Assembly (NCBI GenBank): GCA_022560875.1
Contig: JADFSH010000001.1
Location: forward strand, 30,438-94,437
Length of the DNA stretch: 64,000 nt
Reading direction: 5' to 3'
DNA from: Planctomycetota bacterium
Lineage (GTDB): Bacteria > Planctomycetota > Phycisphaerae > Phycisphaerales > SM1A02
Positions 8,873 to 17,807 of the stretch are shown here, one piece after another; the first letter of the stretch is position 1, and every line of letters starts with the position of its first letter. The position numbers and the translations under genes are program-made. The notes beneath the pieces were generated by a model that did no database searches, was not told the DNA's origin, and saw nothing but the letters and a program-made list of their open reading frames with translations.

Positions 8873-8892
8873 CCCATTCCGGTCGGGATGGG
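8873..8892 (+). repeat. Hairpin upstream of the 898-residue secreted protein gene
   Basis: CCCATTCC and GGGATGGG pair (one T-G wobble) around a GGTC loop, 35 bases before the ATG at 8927. No T-run follows, so it is more likely a 5' untranslated hairpin than a terminator of the preceding gene. Confidence 0.35.
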
Positions 8893-8926
8893 ATTCGGTT
8901 GATTGAAATCTTGAAAAGGGCCTGCC

Positions 8927-11623
8927 ATGTCCAGATTCCAGCCAATGTTTTCTCATTTTGATTTCCCCGCCGGGAGCCGACTTCGGAAGGTATTGATGTC
9001 CTGCTGCTGGTTGGCCTTCCTGCTGGTGATATCTGCTCCGGCGTTGGCTCAGGGTACATCAGGGGCGTTTCCCGATCCGATTTCCACCCGTGAGCTCGAA
9101 CGATATTGTAATCGGCTGAACATGAGCGATCAGCAGCGACAGGGAATCGGGCTGGCTCACGATCAATACCTGGAGGCCTTTCGAGTCCTGCGTGACGGTT
9201 TAATTGAGGAATTCCTCGATGAAAACGGGGCAGGAGCAGGGTTCAGCCTCAATTTCAGGGCCGATCGCAAGGATCTCGAAAAGACCGCGCGGAAGCGCGA
9301 AGATCTGTTTAATCGCATCCGGTCACTGGACAATCGTTTCTTCGACCAGATTCAGACGGTGTTGACTGATGACCAGTTAGCTCACATGTCGCGGGTCAAG
9401 CAGGCCCGGCAACGAGTACGTCATCGCTCGGGCCTGACCCGCATGGCGGGGGCTATGAATCCTGGAGCGTCCGTGGATCTCAGCGAACTGTACGACGATT
9501 TGAACCTGCTTCTGAAGGATGTTACAACCACTGATCCCATCCTCTGGCAATATGAACGCAACCTGACAGTTGCCGTGCGCGAATTGTTTGAAAAATCATC
9601 AAGACTTCAAATCGACATTCAAAAGAATATGGAGGCCGAGGGATTCGATGGCAATTCCCCTCCATCCAGCCGCGATGACCGGGAAAGCTATGTCGGGGCG
9701 ATCATGACGGCCTTCAGCACCCTTAACGCTCGACTGAGTGAGCTGTCAGCCAAGATCAGTGAACTGAACAACCGGAATCTCAATGTGATTACCCAGATGC
9801 TTCCCAGAGATGCGGCGTGGCAATTCAGGAACGAATACTACGATCGTGCCTATCCGAACCTTCCCTCGGGCCGGGGGGCCGCGGGACGACGTTTCGACAT
9901 CATTGAGAAAATGAAGGATATCACGGTTGCGCAGCGTCAAGAAATTGATGAAGCCGAAACCCTGTTTCTCGATGAACTCGGGCGGTTGACCAAACGCATG
10001 GTCGAGCATGTCGATAACAACCGACCTCAGAGAGGGGGCATGATGGTTCGCTTCACATCCTCCGGGGAAGATGAGGAAGTGGAGAAAGAACGGGAAAAGT
10101 ACGAATCGAAGCTTGATGAAATGAGGGAACGACGTACCAGACTGATCGATCAGACCGTGGTCAGGCTCAGCACCATTCTCGGCGAGGAAATGACGCAACA
10201 TCTTGATCGGCGTATTGCTGCGACAGAACCGGATGCTGTGGAAGTCCAAGAAGGTGCGGTTGAGATTTTCGCCATCTCTGTTGCCGGCGGTGGGGGCGGG
10301 GATTTTCAGATGCTGAACTTCCGCAGTATCGGAAATCTCGCAACCTTGGAAGAGAATGATGAGGAGGAGTCGTCGGATCAATACATCCCCGGACCAATCA
10401 GCCGACGCGATCTGAAGAAATATGCCCGTTATCTCAAAGTGGGTGAGGATCAGGCATCCATCATTGACAGCCTGCATGACGACTACATGGAGAGTTTTCG
10501 ACTTCTGCAAGACACGCAAATCAAGGCCATACGCGATCGGGAGCGCAATCTCTGGTCGCTCGATTCCGAAGACGGTGACATCAGCATTCCCTCCAAGAGC
10601 GACATTGAGAATTTGTACCGACTCCGGCGCAGCGCCCTGAGGTCAATAGAAGCCCTCGATGAGTCGTTTCTCAATGATCTGGAGACGGTCGTACTCAATG
10701 AAACCGGAACTACAGCTATGCAGCGAGTGAAGCTGGCCCGGAAACGATCGATTTACATGCGGGTAAGGGATACCGGCGGATTTCGAATGTTCGGAGGCGG
10801 CGGAGGCAGACGCGTGATGAGTTTCATCGGCTTGGGTGGGGACTCGTCCGGCGAATCCGTCGTGGACCTTTCTGGTCTCGTGGATGAGCTTGCACTCGGC
10901 GACGCCGAACTCGCAAAGACCGATCCGATCCTCAATGATTATGAGCAGACCATTACCTCCCAGTTTCAGAAAGCCTTTGAGAGTTCCATGCGGATGGATG
11001 AAGCCATGGATGGTATTCGTGCGGAATCCATGACCGTCAGCGGAAATGGCAGGCGCCGACAAGTCAACATTAGTGCGGGCGGGATGCGAAATGCGATGCA
11101 AACCGATGGTCGGACCAGCCGGGAAGCCAGGAAAGCAATCGTGGAACTCAATCGCATTACCCTCCAGAAGCTGGCTCAGGTTCTGCCCAGTGAATCAATG
11201 GATCGTTTGCGGGATGTTTACAACCGTCGATCGTTCCCGGACATCTTCAATGACCCGAAGTCGGCGCGACACATCATTGATGCCGTGCTGGCCCAGGAGG
11301 ATCTGACTCCCGCCCAGCGAATGGCCGTTCAGGAGATCGCCATGGATTATCGCAGCCGCTATCAGGAGCTGAGCAACCAGATGGTGGATCTGAAGATCAG
11401 CCAGCCCGTTCCCGGCAACGATGACAATTTCGGCCGGATAAACTTCCAGGCCATGCAGCAGCAGCAACGCGGCATGGAGAAGATTCGCTTTGATCGCAAT
11501 GATCTGAGTGACAAGACCAGGAACCAGATTCGTAATGCTTTGGGTGAGGAAATTCGCGAAAGACTCCGGGAACTCTTCGAGCAGAAAGAGCCGGAGTCCG
11601 GAGCCTTCCACATCGGCGGCTGA
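8927..11623 (+). CDS. Large exported protein with two similar halves, function unknown
   Basis: I do not recognise a named family. An N-terminal signal peptide is clear (VLMSCCWLAFLLVISAPALAQ, cleavage after about residue 42); an alternative start is the Met at 8996. The mature part is highly charged and mostly helical. It is an internal duplication: ISTRELERYCNRLNMSDQQR near 55 matches ISRRDLKKYARYLKVGEDQA near 487, and the end of each half has a matching element, ITVAQRQEIDEAETLF near 325 and LTPAQRMAVQEIAMDY near 790. That last element recalls the LTxxQ repeats of Spy/CpxP periplasmic chaperones. It stands alone between the ThiF gene and a convergent methyltransferase gene. Confidence 0.8.
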   Translation: MSRFQPMFSHFDFPAGSRLRKVLMSCCWLAFLLVISAPALAQGTSGAFPDPISTRELERYCNRLNMSDQQRQGIGLAHDQYLEAFRVLRDGLIEEFLDENGAGAGFSLNFRADRKDLEKTARKREDLFNRIRSLDNRFFDQIQTVLTDDQLAHMSRVKQARQRVRHRSGLTRMAGAMNPGASVDLSELYDDLNLLLKDVTTTDPILWQYERNLTVAVRELFEKSSRLQIDIQKNMEAEGFDGNSPPSSRDDRESYVGAIMTAFSTLNARLSELSAKISELNNRNLNVITQMLPRDAAWQFRNEYYDRAYPNLPSGRGAAGRRFDIIEKMKDITVAQRQEIDEAETLFLDELGRLTKRMVEHVDNNRPQRGGMMVRFTSSGEDEEVEKEREKYESKLDEMRERRTRLIDQTVVRLSTILGEEMTQHLDRRIAATEPDAVEVQEGAVEIFAISVAGGGGGDFQMLNFRSIGNLATLEENDEEESSDQYIPGPISRRDLKKYARYLKVGEDQASIIDSLHDDYMESFRLLQDTQIKAIRDRERNLWSLDSEDGDISIPSKSDIENLYRLRRSALRSIEALDESFLNDLETVVLNETGTTAMQRVKLARKRSIYMRVRDTGGFRMFGGGGGRRVMSFIGLGGDSSGESVVDLSGLVDELALGDAELAKTDPILNDYEQTITSQFQKAFESSMRMDEAMDGIRAESMTVSGNGRRRQVNISAGGMRNAMQTDGRTSREARKAIVELNRITLQKLAQVLPSESMDRLRDVYNRRSFPDIFNDPKSARHIIDAVLAQEDLTPAQRMAVQEIAMDYRSRYQELSNQMVDLKISQPVPGNDDNFGRINFQAMQQQQRGMEKIRFDRNDLSDKTRNQIRNALGEEIRERLRELFEQKEPESGAFHIGG

Positions 11624-11674
11624 GAAAACATCGCACTGATCCGTCATCGACTCATGCGCCGCGAAGGGCGGGCG

Positions 11675-12385
11675 TCATGTCTTTTCGCTGATTAACGTGA
11701 AATGCTGCAAGAGGTGGCTCCGGCAGGTCGGTTTTTTCAGGTCGGCCCGGCGGGCCAGTGCGATGGCTTCCCGCCGGGTAAATCCCATCGCCACGCTCAC
11801 CACTTCGTCATGCTTGACCATTTTCGGCGCGCCGAGCGTGAGCAGACGCACTCCGATTTGTCCCGCGACCCCCCGCAACTGATCATTCCAGATCACGGCT
11901 CGCGTCGATAGTCGGTCCATGATCCGCAATACGGTCATGACTTCTATATCGCAGAGATGATGGAGAAACATGCCGGCGTGGGCGTAGTCAAAGGAACCCG
12001 GCTCGAAGTGATCCATGAGTCGTAATGCGTTCGCAATCACAAGCTTAATCTTTATTTGATCGCCGATAAATTCCCGGGCGATATCCAGGATGGTGGCATG
12101 AACATCGATGCCGGTGACATGAAGCTCGTGCCCGGTTTGTTTCGCCCAGTTGACTGCCGCGAGCGGAATGTCCGCTGATCCTGTCCCCACATCGATCAGC
12201 CGTATCGGTTGGTCCTTCGGCCAGCCGGGAGCCTGACGCTGAAGATACGAGACCAGTGCCCGAGTCCTGCCCGACCTGAGATTCATCCCTCGAAGATACG
12301 CCATCGCACGGGCCAGTTCGCTTCGATCCGCGGTGGGATCCTCCATCAACTTGGGGATCAATTTCCGCTGAGTCAGGTGAGCCAT
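11675..12385 (-). CDS. Class I SAM-dependent methyltransferase
   Basis: SAM-binding motif I is RLIDVGTGSADIPLA, followed by GIDVHATILDIA (motif acidic position), SFDYAHAGMFLHHL (motif IV region) and VIWNDQLRGVAGQIGVRLLT. The N-terminal KLMEDPTADRSELARAMAYL resembles small-molecule methyltransferases found beside type III polyketide synthases, but no such enzyme is nearby. Start ATG at 12385 (MAHLTQRKLIPK) is preferred; the frame stays open to 12520, which would overlap the divergent panB start at 12503. Substrate cannot be predicted. It converges on the 898-residue gene with 51 bases between. Confidence 0.8.
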   Translation of the reverse strand: MAHLTQRKLIPKLMEDPTADRSELARAMAYLRGMNLRSGRTRALVSYLQRQAPGWPKDQPIRLIDVGTGSADIPLAAVNWAKQTGHELHVTGIDVHATILDIAREFIGDQIKIKLVIANALRLMDHFEPGSFDYAHAGMFLHHLCDIEVMTVLRIMDRLSTRAVIWNDQLRGVAGQIGVRLLTLGAPKMVKHDEVVSVAMGFTRREAIALARRADLKKPTCRSHLLQHFTLISEKT

Positions 12386-12502
12386 GGAGGGAGGATACGC
12401 TTCGTTCGCGGTAATCCACGTTTTTGAACCGGTAATCCACTCCGGGCAAGGTCTTGAGGACCGTTTTTGGCTTGCCCGGATTGACCCCGATACACTACCC
12501 GC

Positions 12503-13402
12503 ATGACCAGCAGCATTCATGAGCCCCCGCTGAGCCCAGAAGCGTTAACAACTCAGAAAGCTCAGCCTGAAAAACCAGTCGAGCGCAAGCCGGTCACCCT
12601 GCGAACCATCAGTAAGTACAAGGAGCAAGGAGAGCGATTTGCCTGCCTGACGTGCTATGACTACACCACCGCTCAATGGCTCGAAAAGGCCGGGGTGCCC
12701 TTGCTGCTGGTTGGTGACACGGCGGCGGAGATGATCCTGGGCCTGCCCGGAACCATCTACGCTCCTCTCGACTTTCTCATCACCATTACCGCCGCCGTCA
12801 AACGAGGCGCTCCCCACACTCTGGTCATGGGCGACATGCCTTTCATGAGCTATCAAGTGGACGAGGCAGAAGGCATTCGCAACGCCGGTCGTTTTATCAC
12901 CGAAGGCCGAGCGGACATCGTCAAGCTCGAAGTCGATCACACGTATGCCACGTTGATTGAGAAGATTGCCCGGGCCGGCATCCCCGTGGTGGCACACATC
13001 GGTACCCGGCCGCAAACCGTCAAAATGCACGGGGGGTATCGCTCTTCGGGACGCAAGGCTGTCGACGCCCAGCGACTCGTTGACGATGCCATCGCGATGG
13101 AGGAAGCCGGTGCGAACATGCTGCTCATCGAGGCGGTGCCCAACGAAGTCTCCCAGCGGATCGTGGAGAAAACGAGCATCCCACTTATCGGATGTGGAGG
13201 AGGCCCGGCCTGTCACGGCCAGATTGTGGTGCTCCAGGATCTTTTGGGCCTTTCGTCCTGGCAGCCATCTTTTGCCCATCCCGTTGCCCATCTGGGAGAG
13301 CAACTCATGGATGCGGCGAGTCAATGGATTGAGCTTGTCCGTGCATCCAATCTCGGCCCTCATCCATATACCATGAAGGATATTGAGTTGGACAAGTTCT
13401 GA
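12503..13402 (+). CDS. panB: 3-methyl-2-oxobutanoate hydroxymethyltransferase (ketopantoate hydroxymethyltransferase)
   Basis: First committed step of pantothenate synthesis: transfers a hydroxymethyl group from methylene-tetrahydrofolate to alpha-ketoisovalerate. Family motifs in order: ACLTCYDYTTAQWLEKAG, LVGDTAAEMILGLPGT, VMGDMPFMSY, VKLEVD, VVAHIGTRPQTVKMHGGY, MLLIEAVP and IPLIGCGGGPACHGQ. Most homologues read 'GIGAG' at the last site; here it is GCGGG. The first about 30 residues (Pro/Glu-rich) precede the conserved LRTISKYK and are probably a tail. panC and panD are not in the window. Confidence 0.95.
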   Translation: MTSSIHEPPLSPEALTTQKAQPEKPVERKPVTLRTISKYKEQGERFACLTCYDYTTAQWLEKAGVPLLLVGDTAAEMILGLPGTIYAPLDFLITITAAVKRGAPHTLVMGDMPFMSYQVDEAEGIRNAGRFITEGRADIVKLEVDHTYATLIEKIARAGIPVVAHIGTRPQTVKMHGGYRSSGRKAVDAQRLVDDAIAMEEAGANMLLIEAVPNEVSQRIVEKTSIPLIGCGGGPACHGQIVVLQDLLGLSSWQPSFAHPVAHLGEQLMDAASQWIELVRASNLGPHPYTMKDIELDKF

Positions 13403-13536
13403 GTTGTTTCCGATGGTTGTTTAAGAGGAGGATTGATCATTCCTCGAAAGACAATCCGCCCGGATGGTGAATTTCCGCCTGCCTGATCCAGGACCATGAG
13501 TTTCGAGATCAGGCGTTTCAGTGAGAGGATGAAGAC

Positions 13537-15048
13537 ATGCAGAACATGCCACAGAAGTTGAGCGGCTACGGTCCAAGCCTGATCGTTCTCGCGACTGCCA
13601 TGCTTGTGCTGTTTGTCGGGCCCAGCGCCGTACGCAAGCTCACCTATGAAAGCACTCGCACTCAGATCATTCAGGCCAGCAATCGGCTCGAAGGCAATAA
13701 CGTCCTGGAGCAGATTAATCAGGCTTATCGTGATATCGCCATGATGGTGGAACCATCGGTAGTGCATATCAGCGTGCAGCATCGGATTCGGGGAAGGACC
13801 GTGGCCATCTCTTCCGGTTCAGGATGGATTTTTGACGAGAAAGGGCATGTCGTCACCAATTACCATGTGATAAGAGACGCCGAGCGTATTGATGTTCAGC
13901 TCGACGCGGGCGAACTGCGCGTAGCGGATGTCATCGGCTATGACGACACGACTGATATCGCGGTCCTGAAGATTGCCGAAGGCCGCCTGCATCCCGCTCA
14001 ACTTGCCGATCCCCAGGAAGCCGTGCAACAGGGCGACTTGGTGTTCGCCTTCGGGTCACCCTTCGATTTTCGTTTTTCCATGTCGTCGGGTGTCATATCG
14101 GGCAAGGGGCGCTCCGTGGGTGTCATTCGTAACCAGGCCGGTGGCAATGCCGGGTACGAAAACTTCATTCAGGTTGATGCCGCCATCAATCCCGGCAATT
14201 CCGGTGGCCCGCTGACCAACTTTAGAGGCCAGGTTATCGGGATGAACACTGCTATTGCCACCGGACGGCAAAAACCTCGCAGGGGAGAAAGGCAGTTCGA
14301 GGAAGGGCAGTTCGCGGGTATCGGTCTGGCTATCCCGCTGGAGATGATTCTCCCCGTCGTCGAGCAACTCATCGAAAATGGATTTGTCATCAAGGGCTTT
14401 CTCGGAGTGAATCTCCTTCCGCTCGAAGGGTCCCTGGCCGACAACTATCGTCGAAAAGGCTTCAACGGCCAGGGCGTCGTGCTGGAAAGAGTCATCAAAG
14501 GTGATCCGGCAGATCGGGCCGGACTCAAGATGGGGGATGTCATCACCCACGTCAACGGTCGAGTGATGGCTACCATTCCCCAACTCCGGTCTTTCATCTC
14601 TTCGATCCTTCCCGGCCAGATCGTCACCATCGATTATTGGAGATTCGACCCGAAGCGAGACCTCGGTGAAAGTATGTCCACCACCGTGAAGCTCGATCGG
14701 CTCGATACCATACTCACGGATGGCTCGATACCTCCTGATCAGCCTCGCCATGAGCTGAGGCAGCTCGGTATCAACGCCATGGAGACAAGCTCTCGAAAAC
14801 TGGCAAGTCAATTCAATGCGGAGTACCGAGCGGGAGTTATGATCAAGGAGATCGATCCCGACTCGATGCTCAGCCGACAGGCGGAAGCTGGCTGGACCAT
14901 CGTCAGCGTCAATGACATTCCAGTGCGCGATATCGATGATTTCTTTGAAGCCTTGGGAAATTTCAATCTCCTGTCGGGCATCAAACTCGATCTCATCGAT
15001 ACTGAAGGCAATTACCAACAGGCGACCGTGGGTTCGGTAAGGCCCTGA
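13537..15048 (+). CDS. HtrA/DegP-type serine protease with two PDZ domains, membrane-anchored
   Basis: Envelope quality-control protease, 503 residues. One hydrophobic helix at about 12-31 (SLIVLATAMLVLFVGPSAV) looks like a signal anchor. The trypsin-like domain has H110 in VVTNYHVI, D140 in DDTTDIAVLKI and S222 in NPGNSGGPL, so the triad is complete. The first PDZ begins near 285 (FLGVNLLPLEG) and contains GDPADRAGLKMGDVITHVNG; a second weaker PDZ follows from about 410 (ELRQLGINAMETSS) and ends with VNDIPVRDIDDF. It begins 134 bases after panB and probably has its own promoter. No anti-sigma or stress regulator gene lies nearby. Confidence 0.92.
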   Translation: MQNMPQKLSGYGPSLIVLATAMLVLFVGPSAVRKLTYESTRTQIIQASNRLEGNNVLEQINQAYRDIAMMVEPSVVHISVQHRIRGRTVAISSGSGWIFDEKGHVVTNYHVIRDAERIDVQLDAGELRVADVIGYDDTTDIAVLKIAEGRLHPAQLADPQEAVQQGDLVFAFGSPFDFRFSMSSGVISGKGRSVGVIRNQAGGNAGYENFIQVDAAINPGNSGGPLTNFRGQVIGMNTAIATGRQKPRRGERQFEEGQFAGIGLAIPLEMILPVVEQLIENGFVIKGFLGVNLLPLEGSLADNYRRKGFNGQGVVLERVIKGDPADRAGLKMGDVITHVNGRVMATIPQLRSFISSILPGQIVTIDYWRFDPKRDLGESMSTTVKLDRLDTILTDGSIPPDQPRHELRQLGINAMETSSRKLASQFNAEYRAGVMIKEIDPDSMLSRQAEAGWTIVSVNDIPVRDIDDFFEALGNFNLLSGIKLDLIDTEGNYQQATVGSVRP

Positions 15049-15108
15049 TCACAAACGCCGCCCATTCGCATCCCCATTCCGGATGCGTCGCACGCGCTTT
15101 GCGTTACT

Positions 15109-16023
15109 ATGGTCCGTGGCATGAGGCAGACGGAAAATGATGTCAATTTCGGTTCTGATGCCCGGACGGCGGCGCCGCTTTTGAATGTGGAGCAGGTCTC
15201 TGTCACTTTTACCATGCACGTAGGAGTTTTCGGGCGACCGGCGGAACGGTTGAATGCCGTCAACCGGGTCTCTTTCCATGTCGATCGCGGCGAATCGCTC
15301 GGTCTGGTCGGCGAATCCGGATGCGGCAAGTCCACCGTCGCCAGGACGATACTTCGACTGATTCCTCACGCCACCGGTTGCATTACTTTCGACGGACAAT
15401 CTGTCTTTGACCTTCCTCCCCGCCAGATGCAACTGATCCGGCGCAATATGCAGATCATCTTTCAGGATCCCGCCGGTTCGCTCAATCCCCGTATGCGGAT
15501 TGGAGACATCATCGCAGAGCCCCTGCTCGTTCATAGCCTGAGTTCAAAACGCGATCAGCGGGTCAAGGTCGAACGTCTTCTTGCTCGCTGCGGCATGAAA
15601 CGCAGCGCCGTCGATCGGTATCCCCATGAGTTTTCCGGAGGCCAGCGGCAACGTATTGCCATCGCTCGCGCTCTGGCCCTCAAGCCGAAACTCATCATCT
15701 GCGACGAGCCGACCTCCGCCCTGGATGTTTCCGTTCAAGCGCAGATCCTCAATCTCTTGAAGGATCTTCAGGACGAATATGGCGTGGCGTATCTGTTCAT
15801 CAGCCACGACCTGGCCGTCGTCGATCATTTCTGTGATCGTATCGCGGTGATGAAGGAGGGCCGTATCGTCGAGATCGGTGATCGGAATCAAATCATTACC
15901 CGCCCGCAGCACAACTATACGAAACGTCTTCTCGCTGCGATTCCCAATCCCGCCCCCGATCCGGCGGTTGGAACGACAACGATTCCCTTGGAATTGCCGA
16001 TGGCAAGCCCGACGGAAGCATGA
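15109..16023 (+). CDS. Oligopeptide/dipeptide ABC transporter ATP-binding protein (OppF/DppF type)
   Basis: Energises uptake of peptides or nickel across the inner membrane. Walker A is GESGCGKST at 68-76, the Q-loop is IIFQDPAGSLNPRM, the signature is FSGGQRQRIAIARAL, Walker B is LIICDEPTSALD and the switch is ISHDL. The OppF-type C-terminal element PQHNYTKRLLAAIPNPAPDP, found in nickel/peptide importers, is present. It is a single ATPase gene with no permease or OppD partner next to it; a matching OppB and binding protein lie about 17 kb away on the other strand. A second in-frame ATG at 15121 is possible. Confidence 0.92.
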   Translation: MVRGMRQTENDVNFGSDARTAAPLLNVEQVSVTFTMHVGVFGRPAERLNAVNRVSFHVDRGESLGLVGESGCGKSTVARTILRLIPHATGCITFDGQSVFDLPPRQMQLIRRNMQIIFQDPAGSLNPRMRIGDIIAEPLLVHSLSSKRDQRVKVERLLARCGMKRSAVDRYPHEFSGGQRQRIAIARALALKPKLIICDEPTSALDVSVQAQILNLLKDLQDEYGVAYLFISHDLAVVDHFCDRIAVMKEGRIVEIGDRNQIITRPQHNYTKRLLAAIPNPAPDPAVGTTTIPLELPMASPTEA

Positions 16024-16144
16024 TTGACGGGCTGGTGTGCTCACCGACATGTTGAACAGCATACTCCTCATCCGGATTGACCCGGGTTGTGATATTGACG
16101 TCGGGAAGTTCTCCTGAGACACTTGGCGTGAAGCCGGAGGCTTT

Positions 16145-16612
16145 ATGTATAAAGTAAGAACAAGCAACGGTGATGAATATGGCCCGGCCGATCTCGATCA
16201 GATCGTCCAGTGGGCTCGGGAGGGACGTCTTGATAAGGATGCGCTGTTGGTTCCCGCCGACGGGAGCGAGGTGAAGTCGGTCTATGCCGAACCGAGGGTG
16301 GCGGCGGTTCTGAACGCACCACCGTCGATCCCCGTCCCCCTGCCAAAGACTGACGAAGCGCCGCTTTCAGGACTTATTCCCTACAAGAATCCGCCGGCGC
16401 TGATCGGCTACTACGTCAGCATCTTCTCATGCTTTCCAATACTGGGACTCCTCCTCGGTCCGGCCGCGATAGTGCTGGGGATCATCGGAATCCGTCGCCG
16501 CAAGGCAGACCCAAAGCGCAGAGGGCTCGTCCACGCTTGGATCGCGATTTCGTTTGGCGTCATCGGCACCGTCATCAGCCTGGTAACGGTGGCGGCCCTG
16601 TTCTTGGGCTAA
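16145..16612 (+). CDS. GYF_2 domain plus DUF4190-like membrane protein (copy 1)
   Basis: 155 residues. Residues 1-50 form a GYF_2-type fold: YKVRTSNGDEYGPADLDQIVQWAREGR with the typical 'YGP...L..W...GRI' pattern, then SVYAEPRVAAVL. After a Pro-rich linker the C-terminal half has two membrane helices around a basic loop (GIIGIRRRKADPKRRGLVHAW), the DUF4190 arrangement. The domain probably faces the cytoplasm and binds a partner, with the helices in the membrane; this is inference. GGAGG at 16136-16140 precedes the start. The next gene encodes a clear paralogue 16 bases downstream, so this is a tandem duplication. Confidence 0.8.
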   Translation: MYKVRTSNGDEYGPADLDQIVQWAREGRLDKDALLVPADGSEVKSVYAEPRVAAVLNAPPSIPVPLPKTDEAPLSGLIPYKNPPALIGYYVSIFSCFPILGLLLGPAAIVLGIIGIRRRKADPKRRGLVHAWIAISFGVIGTVISLVTVAALFLG

Positions 16613-16628
16613 TAACGAGAATCTGATT

Positions 16629-17177
16629 ATGAATGAAGATCCACCCTTGGACATTCCGCTTGAGCCCGCCCCGAATCCGGTCCCGGCTCCCCCGCAGCCG
16701 GAAGAAGAAACCTACCGGGTAAAGATGAGCGACGGGCAATTGTACGGTCCCATCACGCTCGATCAGATCGTGCACTGGGCGCGGGAGGGACGTATTCCCC
16801 GCGAAGCTCTGCTCTACCCGGAAAGGGGTGGTGATCCCAAATCGGTGTTCGCCGAACCGCGTCTCGCCTCGATCCTCTCCGCCCCACCCACCTTGCCCAC
16901 TATGGCAATGACCGGCAAGCCTTTGGAGCCGGCCAAGCGCACGTTTTTTTTGCCCACCGGCAATCAACCCGCATTGTGGGGCTATTACCTTGCCGTTTTC
17001 TCCTACATCATGTGGCCGCTGATGCCCGTGGCGTTGGCGCTTGGTGTCATCGGACTGGTCCGAAGCATTCGGAATCCGAAGGCCAGAGGCGGACTGCATG
17101 CCCTCGTCGCGATTGTGCTGAGCCTTCTGCTTCCGGTCGCAGCGTATTATGTATATCTCTACCTCGAATCTTTCTAA
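16629..17177 (+). CDS. GYF_2 domain plus DUF4190-like membrane protein (copy 2)
   Basis: 182 residues, paralogous to the gene just before it. After a Pro-rich lead of about 28 residues comes QLYGPITLDQIVHWAREGRIP, nearly identical to copy 1, then SVFAEPRLASIL. The C-terminal part has two hydrophobic helices (YYLAVFSYIMWPLMPVALAL and LVAIVLSLLLPVAAYYVYLY) around RSIRNPKARGGLHA. The two proteins differ in the lead and linker, so they may recognise different partners. Same strand as the PH-domain pair downstream; the gap of 96 bases contains a GTGCC/GGCAC palindrome. Confidence 0.8.
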   Translation: MNEDPPLDIPLEPAPNPVPAPPQPEEETYRVKMSDGQLYGPITLDQIVHWAREGRIPREALLYPERGGDPKSVFAEPRLASILSAPPTLPTMAMTGKPLEPAKRTFFLPTGNQPALWGYYLAVFSYIMWPLMPVALALGVIGLVRSIRNPKARGGLHALVAIVLSLLLPVAAYYVYLYLESF

Positions 17178-17241
17178 TCAGGCTTCCTGTTTCTCATGGG
17201 GCAATAAAGAAGAGCATTCGCGGCAAAAACCGAATAAAATA

Positions 17242-17252
17242 GTGCCAGGCAC
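17242..17252. repeat. GTGCC-A-GGCAC palindrome between the GYF_2 and PH genes
   Basis: An 11-base perfect palindrome, preceded on the plus strand by AATAAAATA. Read on the minus strand it is a short stem followed by TATTTT. It may be a weak terminator for antisense transcripts or a dispersed palindromic unit. Confidence 0.35.
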
Positions 17253-17273
17253 CTTCCGGTGAATGGACGGACC

Positions 17274-17807
17274 ATGGACCCTGAACCTGCGACCGAAACT
17301 TTTGACCCCACCTCCATCACCCGTCCCGGGAGTGTGTTGTTGACCTACTACATCCTCGTGTCCGTCCTCACGCTGGTTGGTTTCCCTTTTGTCTTCCTGC
17401 CGCTGTACTTCAAGTATCACACATTGAAATACACCTTCGACGACAAGGGCATCTCCATGTCCTGGGGCATTCTCTTCCGCAAGGAGATCTACCTCACATA
17501 CCGGAGAATCCAGGACATCCATGTGACCCGCAACCTCTTTCACCGCTGGCTGGGACTTGCGGCAGTATCAATCCAGACCGCCTCGGGTTCGTCCGGGGCG
17601 GAGATGACCATCGAAGGCATCGACGAGCCGGAGAAGATGCGCGACTTCCTGTATTCGCAGATGCGCGGGGCTCGGGGCGAAACCGGGGAATCAGAAACAG
17701 AGGCTGTCGCCCAAGATGATTCCGCCGATGACGAAGCGCTTGCGCTGCTACGGGAGATTCGCGATGAGCTGAAGGGTATGCGCGAGAAAGCGGGGGCGAA
17801 ATTATGA
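17274..17807 (+). CDS. Bacterial PH-domain (bPH_2, YdbS-like) membrane protein, first of pair
   Basis: About 177 residues from ATG at 17274; GTG at 17259 is possible. Two adjacent hydrophobic segments (VLLTYYILVSVLTLVGFPFV and FLPLYFKY) are followed by a bPH_2 core: YTFDDKGISMSWGILFRKEI, LTYRRIQDIHVTRNLFHRWLGLAAVSIQTASG. This is the YdbS/DUF304 pattern. An acidic linker leads to a C-terminal amphipathic helix, ALALLREIRDELKGMREKAG. The next gene overlaps by four bases (ATGA) and encodes a related protein with a similar tail, so the products probably act together at the membrane. Role unknown. Confidence 0.82.
   Translation: MDPEPATETFDPTSITRPGSVLLTYYILVSVLTLVGFPFVFLPLYFKYHTLKYTFDDKGISMSWGILFRKEIYLTYRRIQDIHVTRNLFHRWLGLAAVSIQTASGSSGAEMTIEGIDEPEKMRDFLYSQMRGARGETGESETEAVAQDDSADDEALALLREIRDELKGMREKAGAKL

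Noticed and set aside
9746..10519. 257-codon minus-strand frame inside the 898-residue gene
   Set aside because: Antisense of the duplicated secreted protein; no motif, start or ribosome site.
13403..13536. Possible terminator with GAGGA and TCCTC arms after panB
   Set aside because: Stem is only five pairs and has no T-run.
14056..15018. 320-codon minus-strand frame inside the HtrA gene
   Set aside because: Shadow of the protease, which has a full catalytic triad on the plus strand.
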